Positions 1 to 6,356 of a DNA stretch of 6,356 nucleotides are shown in pieces; the stretch's first letter is position 1; every line of letters begins with the position of its first letter. The stretch is from contig CANJDY010000166.1 in assembly GCA_947472635.1 (NCBI GenBank), positions 1 through 6,356 on the forward strand. The letters run 5' to 3'. The position numbers and the translations under genes were made by a program. Below the pieces are notes generated by a model, which worked only from the letters and a program-made list of their open reading frames with translations, was not told where the DNA came from and did not search any database. Origin of the DNA: Chitinophagaceae bacterium. GTDB taxonomy: Bacteria > Bacteroidota > Bacteroidia > Chitinophagales > Chitinophagaceae.

Positions 1-1799
1 TGGCCGCTACCGTTAGAAGACCAAAGCCCATTACTATATTCTTTGTAACCCAATTTGATAAGCCTTTTGATTCATTTGGCGGCTGGAAAGAGGGTAAAAT
101 TATTGCTGTTGAAAATGAGGTAGCCGGCGAGCATACAGGCGTATTTGTAAATTTTGCTACTGCTACCAATGAAATCAGACAAATGAAAGTGGCCATTTCT
201 TATGTTAGTATTGAAGAAGCCAAAAAAAATCTATCGGCTGAATTGCCTCATTGGGACTTTAATCGGGTGGTAAAAGAATCTGCCGCTGAATGGAATGCTT
301 GGTTGGGAAGAATTGAGGTAGAAGGGGGAACACTAACTGAACAAAGACGCTTTTATACTGATCTCTGGCATGCATTACAGGGAAGAAGAATTGTAAGTGA
401 TTACAGTGGAACCTACATTGATAATACAGGTGTTAAAGCTATTGCTAGACAGATTCCTTTGGATGCAAAAGGGAAGCCATCCTTTAGTGAATATAATTCT
501 GATTCCTTCTGGGGGGCACAATGGTCAATCAATACCCTTTGGCATTTGGTATATCCCGAAGTTACCCAATCATTCATCAATTCATTATTAGCCATGTATT
601 CCAACGGAGGATTGATTCCCCGCGGACCTTCCGGTGGAAATTATACGTATGTAATGACAGGGGCTGCTGTAACTCCCTTTATTGTGAGTGCCTATATGAA
701 AGGCATTCGTGGTTTTGATGTAGCCAAAGCATATGAAGGTATGCGAAAGGATCATTTTCCGGGAGGTATGATGAGTAAGGCAGGATATGAACATACTACT
801 TTTAAAGGCGGCGGTATCGAAGAATATATTGACCTAGGCTATGTTCCTTTTCCTTTAAGTCAAATAAAATATGGGTATCACCAGGATGGTACTGCCCAAA
901 CCCTAGAATATTCCTACCAAGATTATGCACTTTCACAAATGGCAAAAGCTTTAGGTAAGAAAGACGATTATCTATTGTTTAGTAAAAGGTCTCAGAATTA
1001 TAAAAACGTTTTTAATAAAGAAATTGGTTGGATGTGGACAAAAGACAGAGCGGGTAAATGGAACCAGCCTATTGATATTCTCCAATATGAGCATGGATTT
1101 GTAGAAGGTAATGCAGCCCAATATAGCTGGTTTGTTCCCCATGATGTAAAAGGATTGATTGGGTTAATGGGTGGCAAAGAAAAATTTACCAACAAATTAA
1201 ATGAAGCTTTTGTTAGTGCAAGATCCAATGGATTTGTTTCTGGCAAGTCAGAAAATCCAACCGATCAGGAATTGAAAAGAAGGGTGTATATCAATTATGG
1301 AAACCAGCCCTGTATGGAAACCCCTTTCTTGTTTAATTATGCAGGAAAACCTTGGTTAACCCAATATTGGACAAGGCAATTAATCGACACAGTATATAGT
1401 GGCATATCTCCTCAAAAAGGATATAGTGGCGATGAAGACCAGGGTTTAATGGGTTCGTTGGCTGTTCTGATGAAAATCGGGTTATTCTCTACCAATGGAG
1501 GGGTTACTGAAAAACCTTTTTACGAAATCACCAGTCCCATCTTTAATAAAATTACTATTCACCTCAATCCAACATATTACCCCGGTAAACAATTTGTGAT
1601 TGAAACAAAAAATAATTCATCTAATAATGTTTACATCCAATCAGCTCAGTTAAATGGAAAGTTATTTAACCAGCCTTGGATGTATCATGATGCTTTGGTA
1701 AAAGGAGGGCAACTGATTTTGCAAATGGGACCAACTGCTAACCTCTCTTGGGGAGCTGAAAGTAGCCAGGAACCTCCATCCATTACCATTGAAAAATAG
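1..1799 (+). CDS. GH92-family alpha-mannosidase, 5'-truncated by the window edge
   Basis: The frame is open from base 3 to the TAA-free left edge and ends at TAG 1797-1799, giving 598 visible residues; the ATG at 183 is internal. GH92 proteins are usually about 700-780 residues, so most of the N-terminal beta-sandwich domain is missing. Family hallmarks seen in order are SFWGAQWSINTLWHLVYPE (about 501-557), the GGLIPRGPSGG loop (about 606-638), VEGNAAQYSWFVPHDV (about 1101-1148), PFLFNYAGKPW (about 1323-1355) and YSGDEDQG (1422-1445). The Glu at 1104-1106 and the Asp pair at 1431 and 1437 fit the catalytic acid and base of GH92; their 111-residue spacing equals that of E533 and D644 as I recall them for Bacteroides BT3990. 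The family consists of calcium-dependent inverting exo-alpha-mannosidases, usually exported; the signal peptide would lie outside the window. After GDEDQG the usual SAW and GFYPV segments are replaced by GSLAVLM and IGLFSTNGG, so this belongs to a divergent branch and the linkage preference cannot be assigned. Confidence 0.93.
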   Translation, partial: AATVRRPKPITIFFVTQFDKPFDSFGGWKEGKIIAVENEVAGEHTGVFVNFATATNEIRQMKVAISYVSIEEAKKNLSAELPHWDFNRVVKESAAEWNAWLGRIEVEGGTLTEQRRFYTDLWHALQGRRIVSDYSGTYIDNTGVKAIARQIPLDAKGKPSFSEYNSDSFWGAQWSINTLWHLVYPEVTQSFINSLLAMYSNGGLIPRGPSGGNYTYVMTGAAVTPFIVSAYMKGIRGFDVAKAYEGMRKDHFPGGMMSKAGYEHTTFKGGGIEEYIDLGYVPFPLSQIKYGYHQDGTAQTLEYSYQDYALSQMAKALGKKDDYLLFSKRSQNYKNVFNKEIGWMWTKDRAGKWNQPIDILQYEHGFVEGNAAQYSWFVPHDVKGLIGLMGGKEKFTNKLNEAFVSARSNGFVSGKSENPTDQELKRRVYINYGNQPCMETPFLFNYAGKPWLTQYWTRQLIDTVYSGISPQKGYSGDEDQGLMGSLAVLMKIGLFSTNGGVTEKPFYEITSPIFNKITIHLNPTYYPGKQFVIETKNNSSNNVYIQSAQLNGKLFNQPWMYHDALVKGGQLILQMGPTANLSWGAESSQEPPSITIEK

Positions 1800-1869
1800 T
1801 GACTTGAAATAGAATGTAGATTGCCCAATGCCCTTTATTTTGGGACGATTTGAATAAACGATTGACTAT

Positions 1870-2916
1870 ATGAAAAAAATTTCGATGAAGGATATTGCCA
1901 GGGAACTGAATATATCCATTACTACTGTTTCATTTGTTATCAATGGAAAGAGCAAAGAAAAAAGTATTAGCGTAGCCACAGTTAAAAAAGTAAATGACCT
2001 CATTAGCAAAAATGGATTTAAACCCAATAATGCAGCTAGGATATTAAGAACTGGAAAGTCTAAAACCATTGGTTTGATTGTAGAAGATATCGGTAACTAT
2101 TTTTTTGGAAATGTAGCCAAGGTAATTGAGATAGCTGCCAATCGCAATGGTTACAATGTGTTTTACAGCAGTACTGAAAACAATGTAAATACTGCCAAGG
2201 AACTAATCAATAAAATGAAAAATTGTTCGGTAGACGGTTTTATTATTACTGCTACCCAAGGGTTAGAAGAAGAGTTAGAGAATCTTGCCAAAGAAAATAT
2301 TCCATTTGTATTACTCGATCGGCTGGTACCTGGTATAGAAACCAATTATGTAATACTCGATAATTTTAGTGGTGCCAATGAACTGACAAATCATTTACTT
2401 ACCAATGGGTATGATAATATTGGATTTATATCTATTATTAGCGAAATGTCGCAGATGGTAGACAGAAAGAATGGGTTTTTAGACGCCCTTGCCCAAGCGA
2501 ATGTTGAAATTGCTGAGAAAGCGATTTTAGAAGTAAATTTTGGAGAAAATCGCGAAAATATTATTGCTGCAATCAAAGGACATATCAGTAAAAACCCCCA
2601 ACTAGATGCGCTGTTTTTTGCCACCAACTATTTAGGTGTGTTAGGTATAGAAGCACTTCAGCAAAGTAATCTTTCCATTCCTAAGGATATGGCTGTGGTA
2701 TGTTTCGATGACAATGAATTATTCAGACTGCTTTCACCTTCCATATCAGTTGTTTCGCAGCCAATTGAAGAAATAGCTACTCAATCCATCAACCTTTTAT
2801 TGAAGATTATTAAGAATGGACCAAAGCCTAGCCAAGAGCCTATCGGTGAAATTATACAGCCAAATCTTATTGTTAGAAAATCAAGCCCTTTAAAAAAATT
2901 GCCAAGTTTGGCATAA
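1870..2916 (+). CDS. LacI/GalR-family transcriptional regulator
   Basis: This is a complete 348-residue protein, the normal length for the family. Residues 3-25 (ISMKDIARELNISITTVSFV) form the N-terminal helix-turn-helix, and residues 53-63 (NNAARILRTGK) form the hinge helix, with Leu59 at the place that normally wedges into the minor groove of the operator. Residues 66-335 form a periplasmic-binding-protein-like effector domain: IGLIVEDIGNYFF begins it, VDRKNGFLDAL (197-207) and VVCFDDNELFRLLSPSISVVSQP (276-298) are typical family segments. The usual N-D pair of the sensor domain reads N-Y here (residues 253-254), so the ligand pocket may differ from well-studied sugar repressors. The protein is cytoplasmic. 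It follows the mannosidase gene by 70 bp and precedes the phosphoesterase gene on the same strand, so local control in response to a sugar is the natural inference. The ATG at 1870 puts the helix-turn-helix at the usual distance from the N-terminus; no Shine-Dalgarno site is seen, as is common in Bacteroidota. Confidence 0.95.
   Translation: MKKISMKDIARELNISITTVSFVINGKSKEKSISVATVKKVNDLISKNGFKPNNAARILRTGKSKTIGLIVEDIGNYFFGNVAKVIEIAANRNGYNVFYSSTENNVNTAKELINKMKNCSVDGFIITATQGLEEELENLAKENIPFVLLDRLVPGIETNYVILDNFSGANELTNHLLTNGYDNIGFISIISEMSQMVDRKNGFLDALAQANVEIAEKAILEVNFGENRENIIAAIKGHISKNPQLDALFFATNYLGVLGIEALQQSNLSIPKDMAVVCFDDNELFRLLSPSISVVSQPIEEIATQSINLLLKIIKNGPKPSQEPIGEIIQPNLIVRKSSPLKKLPSLA
2900..2913. 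repeat. 14-bp perfect palindrome, possible operator
   Basis: TGCCAA-GT-TTGGCA is a perfect inverted repeat with 6-bp arms and a 2-bp centre. It covers the last codons of the LacI-type gene, ends one base before its stop codon, and lies 9 bases upstream of the candidate -33 element of the phosphoesterase promoter. The size and position suit a dimeric repressor such as the adjacent LacI-type protein. Against this, many LacI-family operators have a central CG step, while the centre here is GT, and the bases are also constrained by coding. I found no second perfect copy in the window. There is no following T-run, so it does not look like a terminator. Confidence 0.35.
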
Positions 2917-2922
2917 TTAATC

Positions 2923-2954
2923 TTTTGGGTGGTACTGTTTATCTGGGTACTTTG
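2923..2954 (+). promoter_or_regulatory. Bacteroidota-type promoter for the PhoD-like gene
   Basis: TTTTG at 2923-2927 and TACTTTG at 2948-2954 are separated by 20 bases. This matches the known Bacteroidota pattern of a TTG/TTTG -33 element and a TAnnTTTG -7 element, except that the second element is one base shorter between TA and TTTG. Transcription would begin near 2960, giving a leader of about 40 nucleotides to the ATG at 3000. The assignment rests on pattern and position only. Confidence 0.5.
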
Positions 2955-2999
2955 TAATAGTGAATGATTCAATCTATTCAAATTTTTAAAAAGCATTCC

Positions 3000-4520
3000 A
3001 TGAAACGAAGGAAATTCATTCTCAATACTTCTTTAGGAATCGGCGGTCTTTTGCCTGTTGTCAAAACTTTACAAGCACTTGATAACACCCAAGGTCCTTT
3101 TTTAACGACTGGTATCAAGGTAGGCGAAGTCAATCAATCAGCAGCAATTGTATGGGCCAGATTAACCAGTCATTCGCAAAGGGTAGGTAAACCTGCTTTG
3201 GAACCATCTGCGCTCTATCTTGATGAATCTACAGGAGAGTGGCATCCAGATAATTATTTTGTTGATAAATATAAAGAAGATAGGCCCAATCGGAAAACTA
3301 AAATGAATTATCCCGAAGGATATACTGTTTCAAATAGTGAAGGAGCCGTTCCTGGGATGGATGGATTAGTAAGGGTATTGTATAGAAGCCAATCCTCAGC
3401 TGCTTGGAAGCAATCAGATTGGATAACGGTGGATAAGGGAACTGATTTTTCTGCCACTATTAAATTAGAAAATCTATTACCATCTACTGAATATGAAATA
3501 AAGGTGGAGGCGAAATCATCCTCCAGCAAAAATATTACTGCAGCAATGGAAGGTAGATTTGCAACTGCTCATCCTGCAAACGAAAGCAAGGCTGTTCAGT
3601 TTATGGTCACCACTTGTCATGAATACAGTGACCAGGATGATCCTTCAGGTGGAGGTTTTAAAATTTATAAACACATGCAAGCGATGAAACCAGATTTTAT
3701 GGTGCACACGGGTGATGTGGTTTACTACGATCGAAAAGCAAAGGACCTTTCTCTGGCTCATTGGCATTGGCAGCGCATGTTTGGATTGGCAAACAGTGTT
3801 GATTTTTACAAACAGGTACCAACCTATTTTATGAAAGACGACCATGATACTTGGATGAATGATTGTTACCCAGGGGCAACCACTCGATTCATGGGGGATT
3901 TCACTTTTGAACAAGGCGTGCAAGTTTTTAAGCAACAGGTTCCCATGAGCAAAAAGCCGTACCGTACTTTTCGCTGGGGTAAAGAGGTTCAAATATGGTT
4001 GATGGAAGGAAGAGAATTCAGATCTAGCAATGAAATGAAAGATGGTCCGGATAAAACTATCTGGGGAAAAGAGCAAATGGAATGGTTTACCAGCACCTTT
4101 GCTGCATCTGACGCCACCTATAAAATTTTAATCAGTCCTACTCCAATTGTTGGTCCCGATCGGCCTACCAAAAAAGATAACCATGCCAATTCGGGATTTG
4201 CTTTTGAAGGTGCTGCCATTCGAAAGTTTTTAGCTACTCATAAAAATGTGTTTTTGATTTGTGGTGATCGTCACTGGCAGTATGTTTCCCAGGATAGAAC
4301 TACCGGACTCATGGAATTTAGTTGTGGTCCTTCCAGCAATGAACATGCAGGAGGATGGCCAAAGAATAAAATATTGCCGGAACATCATTACCTGAATATA
4401 GTGGGTGGATTTTTAGGGGTTTCAGTTCAACCAACCAGTAATCATTCGGAAATAATTTTCACCCATTACAGTGTTGATGGAGCAACCTTATTTACAAAAA
4501 AGTTTAGTCCACAGGCGTAG
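3000..4520 (+). CDS. PhoD-like metallophosphoesterase (alkaline phosphatase D family), Tat-type export signal
   Basis: This is a complete protein of 506 residues from the ATG at 3000. An in-frame ATG at 2964 would add 12 residues, but it lies almost at the predicted transcription start and would bury the leader, while the start at 3000 gives MKRRKFILNTSLGIGGLLP, a twin-arginine-type signal with a short hydrophobic stretch. Residues about 35-190 form a beta-rich, fibronectin-like N-terminal domain, as in PhoD proteins. The catalytic domain follows: TTCHEYSD (Cys206), HTGDVVYYD (Asp239, Tyr242), KDDHDTW (280-283), EGREFRS (336-342) and CGDRHWQY (421-428). Cys and the D-x-x-Y pair correspond to the iron ligands known from Bacillus subtilis PhoD; the other Asp, Asn and His residues suit the binuclear metal site. 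The family hydrolyses phosphomonoesters or phosphodiesters outside the cytoplasm. The usual LD-x-R segment reads ME-G-R, marking a subfamily whose substrate I cannot name. Placement between a glycosidase and a sulfatase suggests a phosphate-bearing glycan, which is inference. Confidence 0.88.
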   Translation: MKRRKFILNTSLGIGGLLPVVKTLQALDNTQGPFLTTGIKVGEVNQSAAIVWARLTSHSQRVGKPALEPSALYLDESTGEWHPDNYFVDKYKEDRPNRKTKMNYPEGYTVSNSEGAVPGMDGLVRVLYRSQSSAAWKQSDWITVDKGTDFSATIKLENLLPSTEYEIKVEAKSSSSKNITAAMEGRFATAHPANESKAVQFMVTTCHEYSDQDDPSGGGFKIYKHMQAMKPDFMVHTGDVVYYDRKAKDLSLAHWHWQRMFGLANSVDFYKQVPTYFMKDDHDTWMNDCYPGATTRFMGDFTFEQGVQVFKQQVPMSKKPYRTFRWGKEVQIWLMEGREFRSSNEMKDGPDKTIWGKEQMEWFTSTFAASDATYKILISPTPIVGPDRPTKKDNHANSGFAFEGAAIRKFLATHKNVFLICGDRHWQYVSQDRTTGLMEFSCGPSSNEHAGGWPKNKILPEHHYLNIVGGFLGVSVQPTSNHSEIIFTHYSVDGATLFTKKFSPQA

Positions 4521-4553
4521 TTGTTATTTTGCTGGATACTTTAGATATATTTC
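4521..4553 (+). promoter_or_regulatory. Weak candidate promoter before the sulfatase gene
   Basis: The 68-base gap between the phosphoesterase and sulfatase genes holds TTG at 4521-4523 and TATATTTC at 4546-4553, 22 bases apart. This is a loose match to the TTG / TAnnTTTG pattern, with the last G replaced by C and the spacing slightly long. A transcription start near 4560 would leave a leader of about 30 nucleotides. Read-through from the upstream gene is equally possible because no terminator is seen in the gap. Confidence 0.22.
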
Positions 4554-4588
4554 TAAGGTAAATTCAATGAATATATAAATAGTAGGTT

Positions 4589-6178
4589 ATGAAAAAAATA
4601 GATGTACAGTTGTTTTTATTAGCGATGGCATTCGTTGTAGCATGCCCACATTCCCTGATTGCCCAGCCCCAACAAAAACACAAACGACCTCCTAATATAT
4701 TATTTGCCATCGCCGATGACCAGTCCTTTCCCTATGCTTCTGCTTATGGGCAAAAGGCTTTTCATACACCTGTTTTTGATAGAGTAGCTGCCCAGGGAAT
4801 TCTTTTTAAAAATGCTTTTGTAGCGGCACCCCAGTGTAGCCCATCCCGAGCCGCCATCCTTACTGGAAGGCAAATTTGGCAATTAGAGGAAGCGGGTACC
4901 CATGCTAGTTATTTTCCCAAAAAATTCCCTGTATTTACCAACGCGCTTGAAACTGCGGGCTATTTTATTGGCTATACGGGCAAAGCTTGGGATCCTGGAA
5001 ATTTTGAAGATGCTGGTTGGAGCAGAAATCCAGTTGGACCCGAATACAATGAAAAACTTTTCTCTGTAGTTCCAACCAAAGGAATCAGTAAAATTGATTA
5101 TGTAGCTAATTTCAAAGATTTCCTTTCTGCAAAACTTGCTGACCAACCTTTCTTTTTTTGGTATGGCGCCCACGAGCCACATCGAGATTATGAGCAAGGC
5201 TCTGGTATTGCAGCCGGGCTTTCTGCGAGTGAACTTTCCATTCCGCCATTTTTACCCAATGCCGAATTGGTTAAAAATGACCTATTGGATTACGCACTCG
5301 AAATTGAATGGTTTGACAAACAGTTGGGTAAAATGTTACAGGTATTAGAAGCTGCTGGTGAACTGGATAATACCATTATTGTAGTTACCGCTGATAATGG
5401 AATGCCCTTTCCTTACGCAAAAGCAAATTTGCAGGAATATGGCATTCATGTTCCACTGGCCATTAGTGGACCCACCATCAAAGGGAACAAAAGGACTGTG
5501 GAGGATATGGTGAGTTTGGTTGACCTTGCACCCACCTTTTTGGATATTGCAGGTGTTACTCATTTTGATGGAATCACCGGTAAAACATTGGTACCAATTC
5601 TTACCAGTGGCAAATCTGGAAATATTGATCCATCACGAGAATTTATATTAACTGGCAGAGAAAGACATTCCCATTCTCGCCCCGATAATCTGGGGTATCC
5701 TGCTAGGGCCATCAGAACCAATCATTATTTGTATATTGAAAATTTCAAGCCGGATCGTTGGCCGCTTGGTGATCCTGCACCTAAGGAGACAATAGCTGTT
5801 GTGGGAAAAGCAGACATGAAACCAATTCTTGGGGGCTATGAGGATATTGATGATTCACCTACCAAATCCTTTATGATTAAAAATAAAACTATTTTTCCTG
5901 AACTATTTCAGTTGAGTTTTGAAAAAAGAACCCAAGAGGAATTGTACAATATTCAAATAGATCCTTTTTGTTTACATAACCTTTCTGCCGACGCAAACCT
6001 TCAGCCTGTTCGTGAAAAATTAAAAAATGAATTGGAACATCAACTCACCATTCAGGGTGATCCAAGAATACTAGGTACGGGGGATATATTCGACAGCTAC
6101 CCACGGTTTGGTAAAATGCGCTCTTTTGATGGCTTTAAGCAAAAAGGAAAGTACAACCCCCAATTTAATAAACAATAA
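4589..6178 (+). CDS. Secreted Cys-type sulfatase, heparan N-sulfatase (SGSH)-like
   Basis: This is a complete protein of 529 residues of the S1 (alkaline-phosphatase-fold) sulfatase family. The N-terminus is an export signal (hydrophobic 6-18, then LIAQ at 23-26). Active-site features seen are ADD at 42-44 (metal Asp), CSPSRAAILTGR at 83-94 with Cys83 as the residue converted to formylglycine, TGK at 130-132, GAHEPHR at 193-199 and TADNG at 267-271 (metal Asp-Asn). Beyond the generic motifs, the segments DNGMPFPYAKANL (269-281), YPARAIRTNHYLYIENF (370-386) and EELYNIQIDPFCLHNL (450-465) resemble, from memory, the corresponding stretches of human N-sulfoglucosamine sulfohydrolase, which is also close in length. 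A desulfating role on an aminosugar-containing or other sulfated glycan is therefore likely, but the exact bond is not proven. Activity needs a formylglycine-generating enzyme or anaerobic maturase, which is not in this window. The gene follows the phosphoesterase gene by 68 bp on the same strand. The start at 4589 is chosen because it opens directly into the signal peptide. Confidence 0.92.
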   Translation: MKKIDVQLFLLAMAFVVACPHSLIAQPQQKHKRPPNILFAIADDQSFPYASAYGQKAFHTPVFDRVAAQGILFKNAFVAAPQCSPSRAAILTGRQIWQLEEAGTHASYFPKKFPVFTNALETAGYFIGYTGKAWDPGNFEDAGWSRNPVGPEYNEKLFSVVPTKGISKIDYVANFKDFLSAKLADQPFFFWYGAHEPHRDYEQGSGIAAGLSASELSIPPFLPNAELVKNDLLDYALEIEWFDKQLGKMLQVLEAAGELDNTIIVVTADNGMPFPYAKANLQEYGIHVPLAISGPTIKGNKRTVEDMVSLVDLAPTFLDIAGVTHFDGITGKTLVPILTSGKSGNIDPSREFILTGRERHSHSRPDNLGYPARAIRTNHYLYIENFKPDRWPLGDPAPKETIAVVGKADMKPILGGYEDIDDSPTKSFMIKNKTIFPELFQLSFEKRTQEELYNIQIDPFCLHNLSADANLQPVREKLKNELEHQLTIQGDPRILGTGDIFDSYPRFGKMRSFDGFKQKGKYNPQFNKQ

Positions 6179-6222
6179 ATCGATTGCTCAAATTGTAATG
6201 ATCAACTTAAAATATTCCCCTA

Positions 6223-6356
6223 ATGATTAGTAGTACCACCACTGTAATAAATAAACTAAGCTTTACCTCCTTTCGACTTAGCAGCTGGATGGTTTGCAGC
6301 TTTTTGCTTTTCTCAACATCCTTTTTGCGGGCTCAGCAGGCTACTAGTTTACCCAA
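6223..6356 (+). CDS. Start of an unidentified exported protein, cut by the right edge
   Basis: The frame opens at ATG 6223, after an in-frame stop at 6208-6210, and stays open for 44 codons to the window end. The product begins with a Ser/Thr-rich stretch carrying Lys11 and Arg18, then a hydrophobic core (about WMVCSFLLFSTSF, residues 22-34), then LRAQQ (35-39), the A-Q ending typical of Bacteroidota signal peptidase I sites. A second in-frame ATG at 6289 would leave no positive charge before the core, so 6223 is favoured. The gene starts 44 bases after the sulfatase stop with no terminator between, which suggests co-transcription and another exported enzyme or binding protein of the same cluster. 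The mature part is not visible, so no function can be given. Confidence 0.68.
   Translation, partial: MISSTTTVINKLSFTSFRLSSWMVCSFLLFSTSFLRAQQATSLP

Noticed and set aside
183..185. ATG at 183 as the start of the mannosidase
   Set aside because: The frame is open and family-like all the way to the left edge, and a start at 183 would remove conserved GH92 sequence, so this Met is internal.
1836..1842. TATTTTG as a -7 promoter element for lacI
   Set aside because: No TTG-type -33 element lies 19-22 bases upstream, so the element cannot be supported; lacI may be read from the mannosidase transcript or from a promoter I cannot see.
1824..1844. Inverted repeat CCCAA-N11-TTGGG between the mannosidase and lacI genes, as terminator or operator
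   Set aside because: The stem is only 5 bp with an 11-base loop and no T-run follows. It vaguely recalls the half-sites of the 2900-2913 palindrome, but the bases differ and the spacing does not match.
3645..4076. 143-codon open frame on the minus strand
   Set aside because: It lies wholly opposite the catalytic domain of the PhoD-like gene, and its translation shows no recognisable domain or export signal; it is a shadow of the real gene.
4545..4576. ATATATT / AATATAT inverted repeat in the leader of the sulfatase gene
   Set aside because: Seven A-T pairs around an 18-base loop would be unstable and are expected by chance in such an AT-rich gap.
1..6356. Mobile elements, CRISPR arrays, tRNA or rRNA genes, defence genes
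   Set aside because: No transposase or integrase segment, spaced direct repeats, tRNA-like cloverleaf or rRNA stretch was seen on either strand, and nearly all of the sequence is occupied by ordinary metabolic genes.

Overview
The window looks like a chromosomal carbohydrate-utilisation segment from a member of the Bacteroidota, perhaps a Chitinophagaceae- or Sphingobacteriia-type relative. The evidence is the AT-rich base composition, A-rich leaders without Shine-Dalgarno sites, export signals ending in A-Q, a TTTTG / TAnTTTG-type promoter, and the gene content (GH92, LacI, PhoD-like, sulfatase). The assignment is inferred from style and not from a marker gene.

All genes lie on the + strand. 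From left to right: (1) positions 1-1799, the C-terminal roughly three quarters of a GH92-family alpha-mannosidase, cut by the window edge; (2) 1870-2916, a complete LacI/GalR-family repressor; (3) 3000-4520, a complete PhoD-like metallophosphoesterase with a twin-arginine-type leader; (4) 4589-6178, a complete secreted Cys-type sulfatase whose C-terminal half resembles heparan N-sulfatase (SGSH); (5) 6223-window end, the first 44 codons of another exported protein, cut by the edge. No gap between genes exceeds 90 bases, and I see no RNA gene, insertion sequence, CRISPR array or strong terminator.

The likely logic is a small sugar-responsive cluster. Exported hydrolases remove alpha-linked mannose (GH92), phosphate or phosphodiester groups (PhoD-like) and sulfate (sulfatase) from a decorated glycan, and the LacI-type protein senses a released sugar and controls its neighbours. 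A perfect 14-bp palindrome at the end of lacI lies just upstream of a good Bacteroidota-type promoter for the phosphoesterase gene. That promoter also argues that the phosphoesterase starts at 3000 and not at the earlier ATG at 2964. No SusC/SusD pair, sulfatase-maturing enzyme or sugar transporter is visible, so the cluster's substrate stays unproven. I found no convincing new type of system; the interesting points are the enzyme combination, two divergent enzyme subfamilies and the regulatory spacer.
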